Shown here: positions 1-9,742 of the stretch, in pieces | How the letters are laid out: each line of letters opens with the position of its first letter | Position numbering within the stretch: position 1 is the first letter of the stretch | The notes under the pieces: model-generated | Seen by the model: only the letters and a program-made list of their open reading frames with translations | Told to the model about the DNA's origin: nothing | Databases searched by the model: none | Translations under genes and position numbers: made by a program | NCBI RefSeq assembly: GCF_003113495.2 | Contig: NZ_CP084506.1 | Span: 3,286,001 to 3,350,000, forward strand | Source of the DNA: Edwardsiella tarda ATCC 15947 = NBRC 105688 | Lineage (GTDB): Bacteria > Pseudomonadota > Gammaproteobacteria > Enterobacterales > Enterobacteriaceae | Direction: 5' to 3' | Length of the DNA: 64,000 nucleotides

Positions 1-12
1 AAAGGTGTCGAT

Positions 13-1395
13 ATGAGTAATCAAGCATTAGACCCAAAAAACTCGCGTGTGTTACAAAATTGGGATCCCGAAGACGACAACTTCTGGAAAACGACCGGGA
101 GTGGCATCGCCAAACGCAATCTCTGGGTATCAGTATACTGCCTCGTGTTAGCGTTCTGTATCTGGATGGTATTCAGCTCCGTCGTTATTAAACTTAACCA
201 CATCGGATTTAACTTCACTACCAACCAGCTCTTCTGGTTAGCCGCCTTACCCTCTATCTCCGGCGCTATTCTGCGTATTCCCTTCTCCTTCGTCGTCCCG
301 ATCTTCGGCGGACGGCGCTGGACCACGCTCAGTACCGTGTTACTGCTGATCCCCAGCATCTGGCTGGGTCTCGCTATCCAAGATCCGCACACCTCCTTCT
401 ACTCCTTCGCCTGTATCGCCATCCTATGCGGTATCGGCGGTGGTAACTTCGCCTCCAGCATGGCGAATATCAGCTTCTTCTTTCCCAAACGGCTACAAGG
501 TTACGGGCTGGGGATCAACGGCGGGTTAGGTGATGGTGGGATCGGGGTGGTCCAACTGTGCGTCCCGTTGGTCATCGGTTTCAGCTTGTTCGGTAGCCTA
601 GGCGGCGCCCCACAGCAGGTCGACCACAGTACGGTCATCTGGCTGCAAAACGCCGCTTTCCTCTGGATCCCCTTTATCCTCGTTGGTTGCCTAGCCTCCT
701 GGTTTATGATGAATGATATCGACGGGATGCAGTCTTCACTCTCTTCACAGTTCGTCATCCTGGGGAAAAAAGATACCTGGATCACCAGCCTGATTTACCT
801 AGCGACCTTCGGCTCGTTTGTCGGCTTCTCCGCCGGTTTCGCCCTGTTGACCAAGACCCAATTCCCGGAAATCAACATCATCGACTACGCCTTCGTCGGG
901 CCATTGCTGGGGGCAATCGCTCGCCCGATCGGCGGCAAGCTCTCCGATAAGTTCAGCGGCTACCGCATCACCCAAGTCGCCTTCCTCTTTATGATCGTGT
1001 TCAGCCTGCTGATCGTGCCAACCTTACCGGGTGAAAACGGTAACGGCTCCTTCATCCTGTTCTACATCGTGTTTATGGGGTTGTTCATCTTCACCAACCT
1101 CGGCAGTGGCTCCAGCTTCCAACTGATCTCACAGATCTTCCATCAGAAATCGGCGCAAGAGGCCCAGCAGCAAGGCATGCAGGGAAAACGCATCGACCAA
1201 TATGCAGACGTGATGAGTTCGGCGGCGCTGGGCTTCACCTCCGCGATCGGTGCCTTCGGCGGCTTTATCATTCCTAAGGCGTTCGGTAGTGCCATCAGCC
1301 TGACACACTCCGTCCTATTGCCGCTGATCTGCTTCGCTGTGTTTTACCTGCTATGCATGATCGTCACCTGGCTCGCCTATGGACGGCACCATTAA
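13..1395 (+). CDS. narK: Nitrate/nitrite transporter NarK
   Basis: Major facilitator superfamily inner-membrane protein of 460 residues, close to the roughly 463 of E. coli NarK, with about 12 hydrophobic segments. It is the nitrate importer and nitrite exporter feeding the cytoplasmic active site of nitrate reductase. Glycine-rich signature stretches (GIGGGNFASSMANISFFFP around residue 145 and GAIARPIGGKLSDKFSG near 310) are typical of the nitrate/nitrite porter family. It lies 18 bp upstream of narG on the same strand, which supports NarK over its paralogue NarU. Only 12 bp precede the start codon, so the promoter, expected to carry FNR and NarL sites, lies outside the window. The start is preceded by AAAGGTG. 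Confidence 0.96.
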   Translation: MSNQALDPKNSRVLQNWDPEDDNFWKTTGSGIAKRNLWVSVYCLVLAFCIWMVFSSVVIKLNHIGFNFTTNQLFWLAALPSISGAILRIPFSFVVPIFGGRRWTTLSTVLLLIPSIWLGLAIQDPHTSFYSFACIAILCGIGGGNFASSMANISFFFPKRLQGYGLGINGGLGDGGIGVVQLCVPLVIGFSLFGSLGGAPQQVDHSTVIWLQNAAFLWIPFILVGCLASWFMMNDIDGMQSSLSSQFVILGKKDTWITSLIYLATFGSFVGFSAGFALLTKTQFPEINIIDYAFVGPLLGAIARPIGGKLSDKFSGYRITQVAFLFMIVFSLLIVPTLPGENGNGSFILFYIVFMGLFIFTNLGSGSSFQLISQIFHQKSAQEAQQQGMQGKRIDQYADVMSSAALGFTSAIGAFGGFIIPKAFGSAISLTHSVLLPLICFAVFYLLCMIVTWLAYGRHH

Positions 1396-1413
1396 TCGCC
1401 TGGGGAAACTGAC

Positions 1414-4400
1414 ATGAGCACCTTTCTAAAAAAGATCCGCTATTTCACCGCCGGGAAACCCATCGCGGCTAACGCCCATGAGCTGTACATGCGGGATGAC
1501 TCCGCCTGGGAGCAGAGTTACCGTAGCCGCTGGCAATACGACAAGGTGGTGCGCTCCACACATGGCGTCAACTGCACGGGCTCCTGTAGCTGGAAAATCT
1601 ATGTCAAAAGCGGGCTAATCACCTGGGAGACGCAGTACACCGACTACCCGGAAACGCCCATCGATCTGCCTAACCATGAACCGCGTGGCTGCCCGCGCGG
1701 GGCCAGTTACTCCTGGTATATCTACAGCGCCAACCGGATTAAATACCCGCTGATGCGTCAGGCGCTGCGTGATTTGTGGCGTGAGCAACGGGCGCAACAC
1801 CCAGATGCGGTCGATGCCTGGCAAGCCATTTTGGACGATCCTGAACTGGGGCAACGTTACAAGCGCGAGCGGGGTATGGGGGGACTGGTGCGTGTCTCTT
1901 GGCAAGAGGCCAACGAGCTGATCGCAGCGGCCAACATCGCCACCATCAAGCGCTTCGGCCCTGACCGCGTCGCTGGCTTTTCGCCGATCCCCGCTCATGC
2001 CATGTTGTCATTTGCCTCAGGCTCTCGTTACCTGTCGCTGATCGGCGGTACCTGCCTAAGCTTCTACGACTGGTACTGCGATCTGCCCCCCTCCTCACCA
2101 CAAACCTGGGGGGAGCAGACCGACGTCCCAGAATCCGCCGACTGGTATAACGCCCAATATCTGGTGATGTGGGGTTCCAACGTCCCGCAAACCCGTACGC
2201 CAGACGCTCACTTTATGACCGAGGCGCGTTACAACGGTACCAAGGTCGTCGCCGTCAGCGCCGACTACGCAGAAAACTGCAAGTTTGCCGATGAATGGGT
2301 GGCGCCACGCGCCGGGAGCGATGCCGCCTTGGCCCTCGCCCTAGGACAGGTGATCCTACAGCAGTTCTATCTGCAGCAACCCTGCGACTACTTCATCAAC
2401 TACGCCAAACGCTTCACCGACTTCCCGACACTGGTGATGCTCACCCCTTGTACTCAGCGGGAGAATAGCTACCGCTCGGGACGCTACCTGCGCGCCGCAG
2501 ATCTGGCGCAATGGGCCGCACAACCGTTGGCCCAATGGAAGACGCTGGCGTTAGACCAAGGATCGCACCAGATCGTGTTGCCACGTGGCTCGGCGGGCTT
2601 CCGCTGGGATCGCAGCGGCCAATGGAACACGGCTCAGCAGGATGCGCTCAGCGGGGCGACGATCGATCCCCTGCTTAGCCTCGCCGAATTGGGCGAGGGC
2701 GAAGTCTGTATTGTGCAGCCCGATTTCAGCGCCCCGGCCGATCGGGACGCCTATACCTTGGGACGCGTCCCGGTACACTGGATCACCAATGCCGAGGGGG
2801 AACGTATCCCCGTCGCCACGGTCTTCGACCTGATGTTGGCGCACTATGGCCTTCGGCCCGCCGACGGCAGCGCGCCATCCGAGGATGCCCCCTGCTCCCC
2901 AGCCTGGGCTGAAGCCATTACCGGCGTACCACGCCAGCAGATCACCCGTCTAGCGCAAGAGTTTGCCAACAACGCCAGACTGACCCATGGCCGCTCGCTG
3001 ATCATCGTCGGCGCGGGGATCAACCACTGGTTCCATAGCGACATGACCTACCGCAGCATCATCAACGTGCTGATGATGTGCGGCACCATCGGCGTCAATG
3101 GTGGCGGCTGGGCACACTATGTCGGCCAGGAGAAGCTACGACCGCTGGCCGGTTGGGCGCCGATCGCCCTCGGAGGGGACTGGCAAAGCCCCGCTCGACT
3201 GATGAACGGCACCTCCTTCTTCTATAATCACAGCAGTCAGTGGCGCTACGAAAACGTCGATGCCCACTCGTTGTTGTCTCCCCTGGCCGAGCGTGATCAG
3301 TTCCCCCATAGCCTGATCGACTTCAACGTCATCGCCGAACGTCTCGGCTGGCTACCCTCTTCACCCCAGTTGGATCGTAACCCGCTCACCCTGGCCGCCG
3401 AGGCGGCGGACGGCGACGTTAAGGCCTCGGTTGAACAGGCGCTGAAGGCGGGGACATTACATATCGCCAGCGAAGATCCCGATGCGCCGGGTAACTATCC
3501 TCGCGTACTATTCGTCTGGCGTGCCAACCTGCTCGGCTCCTCCAGCAAGGGACATGAGTACTTTCTCAAACATTTGCTGGGCACCCATCACGGGGTGATG
3601 GAGCAAGATCTGCAGGAGAAGGGACTCCCCTTACCGCAACAACTCACCTGGCGCGACAGCGTCGAAGGCAAGCTCGATCTGTTGGTTACCCTCGACTTCC
3701 GCATGTCGACCACCTGCCTCTATTCGGATGTGATCCTGCCGTCGGCGACCTGGTATGAGAAGGAAGATCTGAGCAGTACCGACATGCATCCCTATGTACA
3801 CCCCTTTACTCGCGCCATCGACCCGATGTGGGAGGCTCGCGCCGACTGGGATATCTTCAAGGGGATCGCCCAACAGTTCTCCGTCCTCTGCTCCGGTCAT
3901 CTGGGCAAGGAACGCGATGTGATGCTGACCCCGCTGCTGCACGACTCTCCGGCCGAACTGGGCCAGGCTTGTGGTGTTCGCGACTGGAAACGAGATCCGC
4001 AGGCCTTCATCGCCGGGAAGACCGCGCCCGCCATCAACGTCGTCGAGCGCGACTATCCGCAGACCTACTTCAAATATACCCATCTCGGCCCGGCGCTGGC
4101 GGCGCATGGCAATGGTGGCAAGGGGGCCCATTGGGATACTCAGCCAGAGATCGCGGAATTATGCGCCCGCCACGGTAGCGAGAGCCTGGAGGGGGTCGGC
4201 CCCTGTGCCAACATGCAAGATGCCACCCAGGCATTAGAGGCCATCCTCACCCTGGCTCCAGAGACCAACGGCCAGGTGGCCGATCGCGCCTGGCGTGATC
4301 TGGCGGCGAAGACCGGCCAGCCTGCCATCGCCGAGTTGGCGGCGGATAAGAAAGGGGTGCACTACCGCTTCGCCGATATCCAGCGCCAACCGGGGCGTGT

Positions 4401-5085
4401 GATCGCCAGTCCGCTGTGGTCCGGCATCGACAGCGATCAACATGCCTACACCGCCGGTAGCCTGAACATCACCCACGCGGTGCCATGGCGCACCCTAACC
4501 GGTCGTCAGCAGGCCTATCAAGATCATGCCTGGATGCAGGCGTTCGGCGAAAACTTCCCTTGTTATAAGCCACCGTTGGATACCCAGAGCTGCCGTAGCG
4601 TGCGGCAGCACAATGACAACGGCCAGCCGGAGCTGGTGTTGAACTTTGGCACGGCCCACCAGAAGTGGGGGATCCACTCTACCTATACCGATAACCAAAT
4701 CATGCAGACCCTCTCGCGTGGGGGACCGCTGATCTGGATCAGCGAGCACGACGCACAACGCGCCAACATCGCCGACAACGACTGGGTCGAGCTGTTTAAT
4801 GCCAACGGGGCCATGGTGGCGCGGGCGGTCGTCAGCCAGCGCATTCCCGCCGGGTTGGCGCTGATGTATCACGCGCAGGAGCGCACGCTGAACATGCCGC
4901 TCTCCGAGGTCACCGGCGAACGCGGGGGGATCCACAACTCCATCACCCGGATTTGCCCCAACCCGATCCATATGATCGGCGGCTATGCCCACCTGTCCTG
5001 GGGCTACAACTATTACGGCACCATCGGCTCCAACCGGGACGAGACGGTGATTATTCGCAAGCTCAGCCAGGTCGAGTGGGACTGA
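1414..5085 (+). CDS. narG: Respiratory nitrate reductase A, alpha subunit
   Basis: Catalytic molybdenum (bis-MGD) subunit of the membrane-bound nitrate reductase, which reduces nitrate to nitrite with quinol electrons on the cytoplasmic face. The N-terminus holds the FS0 iron-sulfur ligands His50, Cys54, Cys58 and Cys93 (motif HGVNCTGSCSW). Asp223, in the YDWYCDLPPSSPQTWGEQTD region, corresponds to the Mo-ligating Asp222 of E. coli. At 1223 residues it is slightly shorter than E. coli NarG (1247), and the small deletions are internal because both ends align. There is no Tat motif requirement because the enzyme stays cytoplasmic. It is the first gene of narGHJI, and narH follows 26 bp downstream. 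Confidence 0.97.
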   Translation: MSTFLKKIRYFTAGKPIAANAHELYMRDDSAWEQSYRSRWQYDKVVRSTHGVNCTGSCSWKIYVKSGLITWETQYTDYPETPIDLPNHEPRGCPRGASYSWYIYSANRIKYPLMRQALRDLWREQRAQHPDAVDAWQAILDDPELGQRYKRERGMGGLVRVSWQEANELIAAANIATIKRFGPDRVAGFSPIPAHAMLSFASGSRYLSLIGGTCLSFYDWYCDLPPSSPQTWGEQTDVPESADWYNAQYLVMWGSNVPQTRTPDAHFMTEARYNGTKVVAVSADYAENCKFADEWVAPRAGSDAALALALGQVILQQFYLQQPCDYFINYAKRFTDFPTLVMLTPCTQRENSYRSGRYLRAADLAQWAAQPLAQWKTLALDQGSHQIVLPRGSAGFRWDRSGQWNTAQQDALSGATIDPLLSLAELGEGEVCIVQPDFSAPADRDAYTLGRVPVHWITNAEGERIPVATVFDLMLAHYGLRPADGSAPSEDAPCSPAWAEAITGVPRQQITRLAQEFANNARLTHGRSLIIVGAGINHWFHSDMTYRSIINVLMMCGTIGVNGGGWAHYVGQEKLRPLAGWAPIALGGDWQSPARLMNGTSFFYNHSSQWRYENVDAHSLLSPLAERDQFPHSLIDFNVIAERLGWLPSSPQLDRNPLTLAAEAADGDVKASVEQALKAGTLHIASEDPDAPGNYPRVLFVWRANLLGSSSKGHEYFLKHLLGTHHGVMEQDLQEKGLPLPQQLTWRDSVEGKLDLLVTLDFRMSTTCLYSDVILPSATWYEKEDLSSTDMHPYVHPFTRAIDPMWEARADWDIFKGIAQQFSVLCSGHLGKERDVMLTPLLHDSPAELGQACGVRDWKRDPQAFIAGKTAPAINVVERDYPQTYFKYTHLGPALAAHGNGGKGAHWDTQPEIAELCARHGSESLEGVGPCANMQDATQALEAILTLAPETNGQVADRAWRDLAAKTGQPAIAELAADKKGVHYRFADIQRQPGRVIASPLWSGIDSDQHAYTAGSLNITHAVPWRTLTGRQQAYQDHAWMQAFGENFPCYKPPLDTQSCRSVRQHNDNGQPELVLNFGTAHQKWGIHSTYTDNQIMQTLSRGGPLIWISEHDAQRANIADNDWVELFNANGAMVARAVVSQRIPAGLALMYHAQERTLNMPLSEVTGERGGIHNSITRICPNPIHMIGGYAHLSWGYNYYGTIGSNRDETVIIRKLSQVEWD

Positions 5086-5111
5086 TACCGATCGGGAAGA
5101 GGGAGAAAAAA

Positions 5112-6632
5112 ATGAAAATTCGTGCACAGATTTCCATGGTGCTAAACCTCGACAAGTGCATCGGTTGTCACACCTGTTCGGTGGTGTGCAAGAACGTCTG
5201 GACCAGCCGTGAAGGTATCGAATACGGCTGGTTCAACAACGTCGAAACCAAACCCGGACGCGGTTTCCCCCGTGATTGGGAGGATCAGGAGAAGTGGCAT
5301 GGCGGCTGGCAACGAACCGCCAGCGGGCTGACACCCCGTATGGGCGGCAAGCTGAGTCTGCTGGCCAAGATCTTTGCTAATCCCCATATGCCGTCGATCG
5401 AAGACTATTACGAGCCTTACTCGTTCGACTATGCCCATCTGCATACGGCCCCGGCCGGGGCGCGCCACCAGCCGACGGCACGGCCCTACTCACTGCTCAC
5501 CGGCAAGACCCTAGAGAAGATCGAGGGGAGTGCCAACTGGGAGGACGATCTGGGCGGGGAGGCTCATGTCCGCCAGGGCGATCCGAACCTAGAGGGGTTG
5601 GACAAGCAGCTGTACGCTCAGTTCGAGCAGACCTTCATGATGTACCTGCCGCGGTTGTGCGAGCACTGCCTCAATCCCGCCTGCGTCGCCTCCTGCCCCA
5701 GCGGCGCCATCTACAAACGTGCCGAGGATGGAGTGGTACTGATCAACCAAGATCAGTGCCGTGGCTGGCGTATGTGTGTCAGCGCCTGCCCCTACAAGAA
5801 GATCTACTACAACTGGAAGAGTGGTAAATCGGAGAAGTGCATCTTCTGCTATCCACGTATCGAGGCGGGATTACCGACCCTGTGCTCGGAGAGCTGCGTC
5901 GGGCGTATCCGTTACATCGGCGTGATGCTGTACGATGCCGAGGCCATCCCCGATGCCGCCGCGGTAGAGGATCCGCACGAGTTGTACCAAGCGCAGATGC
6001 GACTATTCCTCGATCCACACGACGCGCAAGTGATCGAGCAGGCACGCCGCGACGGTATCAGCGACGATATCCTAGAACACGCCCAGCGCTCACCGGTCTA
6101 CCGCCTGATCAAGGAGTGGCAACTGGCGCTACCTCTGCATCCCGAGTTCCGCACCCTGCCGATGGTCTGGTATGTGCCGCCCTTATCGCCGATCCGTTTC
6201 GACGATCAAACCTTGGCGACACCGCACGACATCCGTCTGGCGGAGTTGGAACAGATGCGAATTCCCATTCACTATCTCGCTAAGCTGTTGTGTGCCGGCG
6301 ATCGCCAACCGGTTGAGCGCGCCTTGACGCGGTTGATCGCCCTCCGCCACTACCGCCGTAGTCTGCTCAGCCCACAGGCGCCGCAATGGCTACAACAGGC
6401 AGATCTGAGTAGTGAGCAAGCCGAGGCGATGTACCGCCTGCTGGCCCTGGCGCCCTACCATGAGCGCTTCGTCATCCCGACCGGCATGCATCAACCGGCG
6501 AGCGGCCATGAGTACATCGAGCATGGCAGTTGTAGCTTCAGCTTCAACACGCCGCACGATGTCGAGGGCACCAATTTGACCGGGTACCGCCCCGACGATC
6601 GTCTGGTCATCAACCTGCGGAGTAAGGAGTAA
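5112..6632 (+). CDS. narH: Respiratory nitrate reductase A, beta (iron-sulfur) subunit
   Basis: Electron-transfer subunit of 506 residues (E. coli about 512) linking haem in NarI to NarG. The first ferredoxin cluster motif is at Cys16, Cys19, Cys22 and Cys26. A later motif, CRGWRMC, has tryptophan in place of one cysteine, the hallmark of the [3Fe-4S] cluster in NarH-type proteins. Further cysteine groups (CEHCLNPAC and CIFCYPR) supply the other clusters. The reading frame is open upstream into narG, but the ATG used here follows GGGAGAAAAAA and gives the family N-terminus MKIRAQISMVLNLDKC. It lies 26 bp after narG and 3 bp before narJ. Confidence 0.97.
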   Translation: MKIRAQISMVLNLDKCIGCHTCSVVCKNVWTSREGIEYGWFNNVETKPGRGFPRDWEDQEKWHGGWQRTASGLTPRMGGKLSLLAKIFANPHMPSIEDYYEPYSFDYAHLHTAPAGARHQPTARPYSLLTGKTLEKIEGSANWEDDLGGEAHVRQGDPNLEGLDKQLYAQFEQTFMMYLPRLCEHCLNPACVASCPSGAIYKRAEDGVVLINQDQCRGWRMCVSACPYKKIYYNWKSGKSEKCIFCYPRIEAGLPTLCSESCVGRIRYIGVMLYDAEAIPDAAAVEDPHELYQAQMRLFLDPHDAQVIEQARRDGISDDILEHAQRSPVYRLIKEWQLALPLHPEFRTLPMVWYVPPLSPIRFDDQTLATPHDIRLAELEQMRIPIHYLAKLLCAGDRQPVERALTRLIALRHYRRSLLSPQAPQWLQQADLSSEQAEAMYRLLALAPYHERFVIPTGMHQPASGHEYIEHGSCSFSFNTPHDVEGTNLTGYRPDDRLVINLRSKE

Positions 6633-6635
6633 GCC

Positions 6636-7283
6636 ATGCTAAGCCTGTTAATTGTGGCGCGCCTGCTGGAGTACCCCGATGAGGCGCTGTGGCAGGCACG
6701 TGACGAGCTGGAGAGTGCACTCACCCAGTGTCCCGAGTTGGCCGAGGCGGATCGTGCGCGGCTGGCCGACTTCATCCGCCATTACTATCACGCACCGCTG
6801 GCGACCCGCCAGAGTGAGTACGTCGCGCAGTTCGACCATACTCGACGCTGCGCCCTGTACCTCTGTGAACATCAGTTGGCCGAATCCAAGACCCGTGGCC
6901 AGGCGATGGTCAACATCCTCCAACACTATCAGCAGGCGGCGCTCAGTCCCGCGGTACGTGAGCTCCCCGACTATCTGCCAATGGTGCTGGAGTTTGCCTA
7001 TCTACAGGATCAAACCACCCCCGGAGAGGGACTGCGTATCCTGACGCAGATCGTGGAGGTGGCGCAGATCCTCTACCGGCGCACGAAGGCGGGACGCTAT
7101 GGTGTGCTGTTTCTGCTGCTGTTGCATCTCGCCGGACAGCAGGAGGATGCACAAGATGAGACGGTGACGGCGCCGGATATCGACGCTGAATGGGAGCGGG
7201 CACACGCGCCAGCCCGCGTCGAATTGCCCGCCCTGCCGCCCGAGCACGCGGCGACGGTGCATTATCTCAACCTGGGGCGATAA
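6636..7283 (+). CDS. narJ: Nitrate reductase molybdenum cofactor assembly chaperone NarJ
   Basis: Cytoplasmic system-specific chaperone (TorD/DmsD/NarJ superfamily) that holds apo-NarGH, assists Mo-cofactor insertion and delays membrane attachment until the enzyme is complete. It is not part of the final complex. The 215-residue protein is all-helical in character, has the N-terminal LLEYPDEALW stretch and the YVAQFDHTRRCALYLCEH region typical of NarJ, and is a little shorter than the E. coli protein (236) at its C-terminus. Only 3 bp separate it from narH and 10 bp from narI, so it is clearly co-translated in the operon. Confidence 0.95.
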   Translation: MLSLLIVARLLEYPDEALWQARDELESALTQCPELAEADRARLADFIRHYYHAPLATRQSEYVAQFDHTRRCALYLCEHQLAESKTRGQAMVNILQHYQQAALSPAVRELPDYLPMVLEFAYLQDQTTPGEGLRILTQIVEVAQILYRRTKAGRYGVLFLLLLHLAGQQEDAQDETVTAPDIDAEWERAHAPARVELPALPPEHAATVHYLNLGR

Positions 7284-7293
7284 GGAGGATTGT

Positions 7294-7974
7294 ATGTCTG
7301 CGCTATCCTATTTTTTATTTAACATCTACCCCTATATCGCCATCACGGTGTTAGTGCTGGGTTGCCTCTACCGCTTCGACTATGGTCAGTACACCTGGAA
7401 GAGTGGATCCTCGTTGCTGATGGCCAACGGCCGCTATAGCCGCTATGCCCTCAACCTGTTCCACGTCGGCATGTTAGGCGTCTTCTTCGGCCACGTCGTC
7501 GGCCTACTGACGCCACGCTCCTGGTATCAGGCCTATATCTCCGACCAGACCCACCAGATACTGGAGCTGATCGCCGGCAGCTTCTTCGGCACGCTGTTGT
7601 TGATCGGGGCGTTCATGCTACTGGCCCGCCGCCTGTTCAATCCCCGCGTGGCCGCCACCTCCTCCTTCTCTGACAAGCTGATCCTGACGCTGCTGGTGAT
7701 CCAGATCTGCCTGGGCATGCTGACGATCCCGATCGATCTGCTGCATCCCTCTGGCACCACCCTACAGAGTCTGATCAGTTGGAGTCAGGGGATCGTCACC
7801 TTCCGTCCCGATCCGGCGCGTTATCTGCAAGGGGTCGACTGGCTGTTCAAGGTACATATGGTCCTAGGGCTGACCATCTTCCTCATCTTCCCCTTCACCC
7901 GTCTGGTGCATATTTGCAGCCTGCCGATCGGCTACGTACTGCGCCGCCGCCAGGTGGTGAAGACACTGCGTTAA
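7294..7974 (+). CDS. narI: Respiratory nitrate reductase A, gamma (cytochrome b) subunit
   Basis: Membrane anchor and quinol oxidase subunit of 226 residues (E. coli 225) with five hydrophobic helices and two haem b groups. The expected haem ligands are visible: His57 and His67 in an N-terminal helix (NLFHVGMLGVFFGH), and two histidines in the C-terminal helices (KVHMVLG and RLVHICS). It oxidises quinol on the periplasmic side and passes electrons to NarH, generating proton motive force. It is the last gene of narGHJI. A strong ribosome binding site (AAGGAGG) precedes it, and a GC-rich hairpin lies just after its stop codon. Confidence 0.97.
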   Translation: MSALSYFLFNIYPYIAITVLVLGCLYRFDYGQYTWKSGSSLLMANGRYSRYALNLFHVGMLGVFFGHVVGLLTPRSWYQAYISDQTHQILELIAGSFFGTLLLIGAFMLLARRLFNPRVAATSSFSDKLILTLLVIQICLGMLTIPIDLLHPSGTTLQSLISWSQGIVTFRPDPARYLQGVDWLFKVHMVLGLTIFLIFPFTRLVHICSLPIGYVLRRRQVVKTLR

Positions 7975-7984
7975 TCCTCGCGAC

Positions 7985-8006
7985 GACGGCGCCCTCAGGC
8001 GCCGTC
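7985..8006. terminator. Hairpin between convergent narI and sodC
   Basis: Perfect 9-bp inverted repeat GACGGCGCC-ctca-GGCGCCGTC placed 10 bp after the narI stop and 11 bp before the 3' end of convergent sodC. There is no long T run on either side, so it may be a weak or Rho-assisted terminator. Confidence 0.5.
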
Positions 8007-8017
8007 TACCCTGCGCG

Positions 8018-8545
8018 CTACTCGATCACGCCACAGGCCATGCGGGCACCGCCACCCCCTAACGCATGTGGGTGGTCGTCATAATTATCGCCCCCTGCAT
8101 GCACCATCAATGCATGCCCTTTCAGTTGCGCCAGCGACTTCAAGCGTGGGGCCAGCACCGCGTAGTCTGCCGTGCCATCCGCGTTGACGACCAGCCCAGG
8201 TAGATCACCCAGGTGTCCGGCATCACTATACGGCCCCAAATGCTTGCCACGTTTCTCGGGGTCCCAATGCCCGCCCGCCATCAGCGCAGCAACCGGTTTG
8301 CCCTCTTTGGCCCCCGGCAGGCAGCTGGCGTTCTCATGCACATGAAAACCATGCACCCCCGGTGCTAAACCGTGGAGCTTGGGCGTCAACAACAGGCCAT
8401 AAGGGGTTTCGCTGATGACCACCTCGCCGAGCGCCGCGCCGTCCCCCATGGTCGTCGCTTCCTTCAAGGGCACGGTGAGTGAGGCGGCATAGGCCGTTCC
8501 GCTCAATAATGCACCTACTATTGCCAATCCAATGATTTTATTCAT
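8018..8545 (-). CDS. sodC: Periplasmic Cu/Zn superoxide dismutase
   Basis: Dismutates superoxide in the periplasm. The chosen start gives a 175-residue precursor with a classical signal peptide (MNKIIGLAIVGALLSGTAYA, cleaved before AS). An ATG is not available further upstream with a good Shine-Dalgarno sequence, whereas this one follows GCAGGAGAGG. Copper and zinc ligands are in GFHVHENASC, GGHWDPEKRGKH and HALMVHAGGDNYDDHP, and the C-terminal disulfide cysteine is in RMACGVIE. Length matches the monomeric E. coli SodC (173). It is transcribed towards narI. Its neighbour upstream is a CZB-domain chemoreceptor-like protein on the same strand, 111 bp away. Confidence 0.95.
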   Translation of the reverse strand: MNKIIGLAIVGALLSGTAYAASLTVPLKEATTMGDGAALGEVVISETPYGLLLTPKLHGLAPGVHGFHVHENASCLPGAKEGKPVAALMAGGHWDPEKRGKHLGPYSDAGHLGDLPGLVVNADGTADYAVLAPRLKSLAQLKGHALMVHAGGDNYDDHPHALGGGGARMACGVIE

Positions 8546-8656
8546 TATATCCTCTCCTGCTTCTCGTGTTTTCCCTATACTCCCTAGCGCGATAACAATG
8601 AATAAATCATTTAATAACAAAACAATCAATCTATTTACATAATAATCGGAAGCCCG

Positions 8657-9742
8657 CTAACGGACTTCTCCACGCGGATCGGTGTCACCGATCAACACAT
8701 CAATCCCTTCGATCACCGCCGCGCTGGCCGCCTCCATCTGCGCCAACGCCGACCTCATCGCCTCAAAATCTCCCGCCGCGAAGGCGGAGAGCGCTCGCTG
8801 ACCCGAGCGATGTACCGCGGCATGGGGACGTTCTAATGCTCGGAAGGCGGGATGTTCACCGAATAGCTGTTGCCCCTCTCCGCCGTAGTACCATTTTCCC
8901 AAACGGCACGACTGATGATCATTCATCGTCGCTTGGCGATCTCGGTTAAAAAGATAATGGTAGACCTGATACTTCCAGATAATGTGATCCAGTTTGACCG
9001 TATTGAGGAACTGCTGAATGGCGATAGCGCGAATGATCTGCTGCATATAACCGGCACGCTCGATCACCTGCTCTAGTGACTGACGCGATTGCATCACCTC
9101 CCGCTGGATGTGATTGATCAACGCTTGAATGCTCGCCACGCTATCACAGACTTGGCCAGCGCGTTCGGCAATGGCGCGACTCAACCCAGCGATCTGGCTG
9201 GCATGCTGTTTCACCTCGCTCGCCAGATGCTTAATTTCTTTGACGATCACCGTAAAACCACGCCCCAATTCACCAACATGCGCCGCCTCAATCGCCGAGT
9301 TAATCGCTAATAAATTAGTTTGATTAGAGAGGCGATGAATATCCTCCACACTGTAATTAATCTCCGCCACCGTCTCTTGTAACGCCGCACTAATCTGGAT
9401 TTCTTGCTGCGCGCGAGTGCCAATTTCCGCCACCAGCTTCTCCAACGCATGCATACTGTCGTAGGCTTGATGGTTCTTGGCATTCAGCGCGTCAATAACC
9501 TGCTGCTCCTGTTGCAAGCGTTCGCTGGAACTTAATAGGGTATTACGGATCGTAGTAATACTGTCGAGCCCGGAGAGCATACAATGGCATAAGGTATGTT
9601 CGTAGTCGGCAGGTGAATCGGGTAATGACGGCGGGAGGGTAGACAGCGCGCATTCGGTAGCGCTGTCGCCGTGATCGGTAGAAGCTGGCGGCGCCGTTAT
9701 TATATCTGAGGTCGCAAATAAATTTATTATTTTCTTATACAT
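8657..9742 (-). CDS. Soluble methyl-accepting chemotaxis-like protein with C-terminal CZB zinc-binding domain
   Basis: A 361-residue cytoplasmic receptor-like protein without a transmembrane segment, HAMP domain or classical ligand domain. Residues about 95-235 form the antiparallel coiled coil of a chemoreceptor, with the conserved tip NQTNLLAINSAIEAAHVGE and the following GRGFTVIVKEI stretch. The C-terminus is a chemoreceptor zinc-binding (CZB) domain: His253, Cys279 in CRLGKW, and His307 and His311 in the HAAVH motif are the expected zinc ligands. CZB domains are known to sense zinc or hypochlorite-type oxidants in other bacteria. A role in redox or zinc taxis is inferred, supported only by its position upstream of sodC. 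No che genes are nearby. Confidence 0.85.
   Translation of the reverse strand: MYKKIINLFATSDIITAPPASTDHGDSATECALSTLPPSLPDSPADYEHTLCHCMLSGLDSITTIRNTLLSSSERLQQEQQVIDALNAKNHQAYDSMHALEKLVAEIGTRAQQEIQISAALQETVAEINYSVEDIHRLSNQTNLLAINSAIEAAHVGELGRGFTVIVKEIKHLASEVKQHASQIAGLSRAIAERAGQVCDSVASIQALINHIQREVMQSRQSLEQVIERAGYMQQIIRAIAIQQFLNTVKLDHIIWKYQVYHYLFNRDRQATMNDHQSCRLGKWYYGGEGQQLFGEHPAFRALERPHAAVHRSGQRALSAFAAGDFEAMRSALAQMEAASAAVIEGIDVLIGDTDPRGEVR

Noticed and set aside
4953..5111. N-terminal extension of narH into narG
   Set aside because: The family N-terminus begins at the ATG at 5112; the extension overlaps the well-conserved end of narG in another frame.
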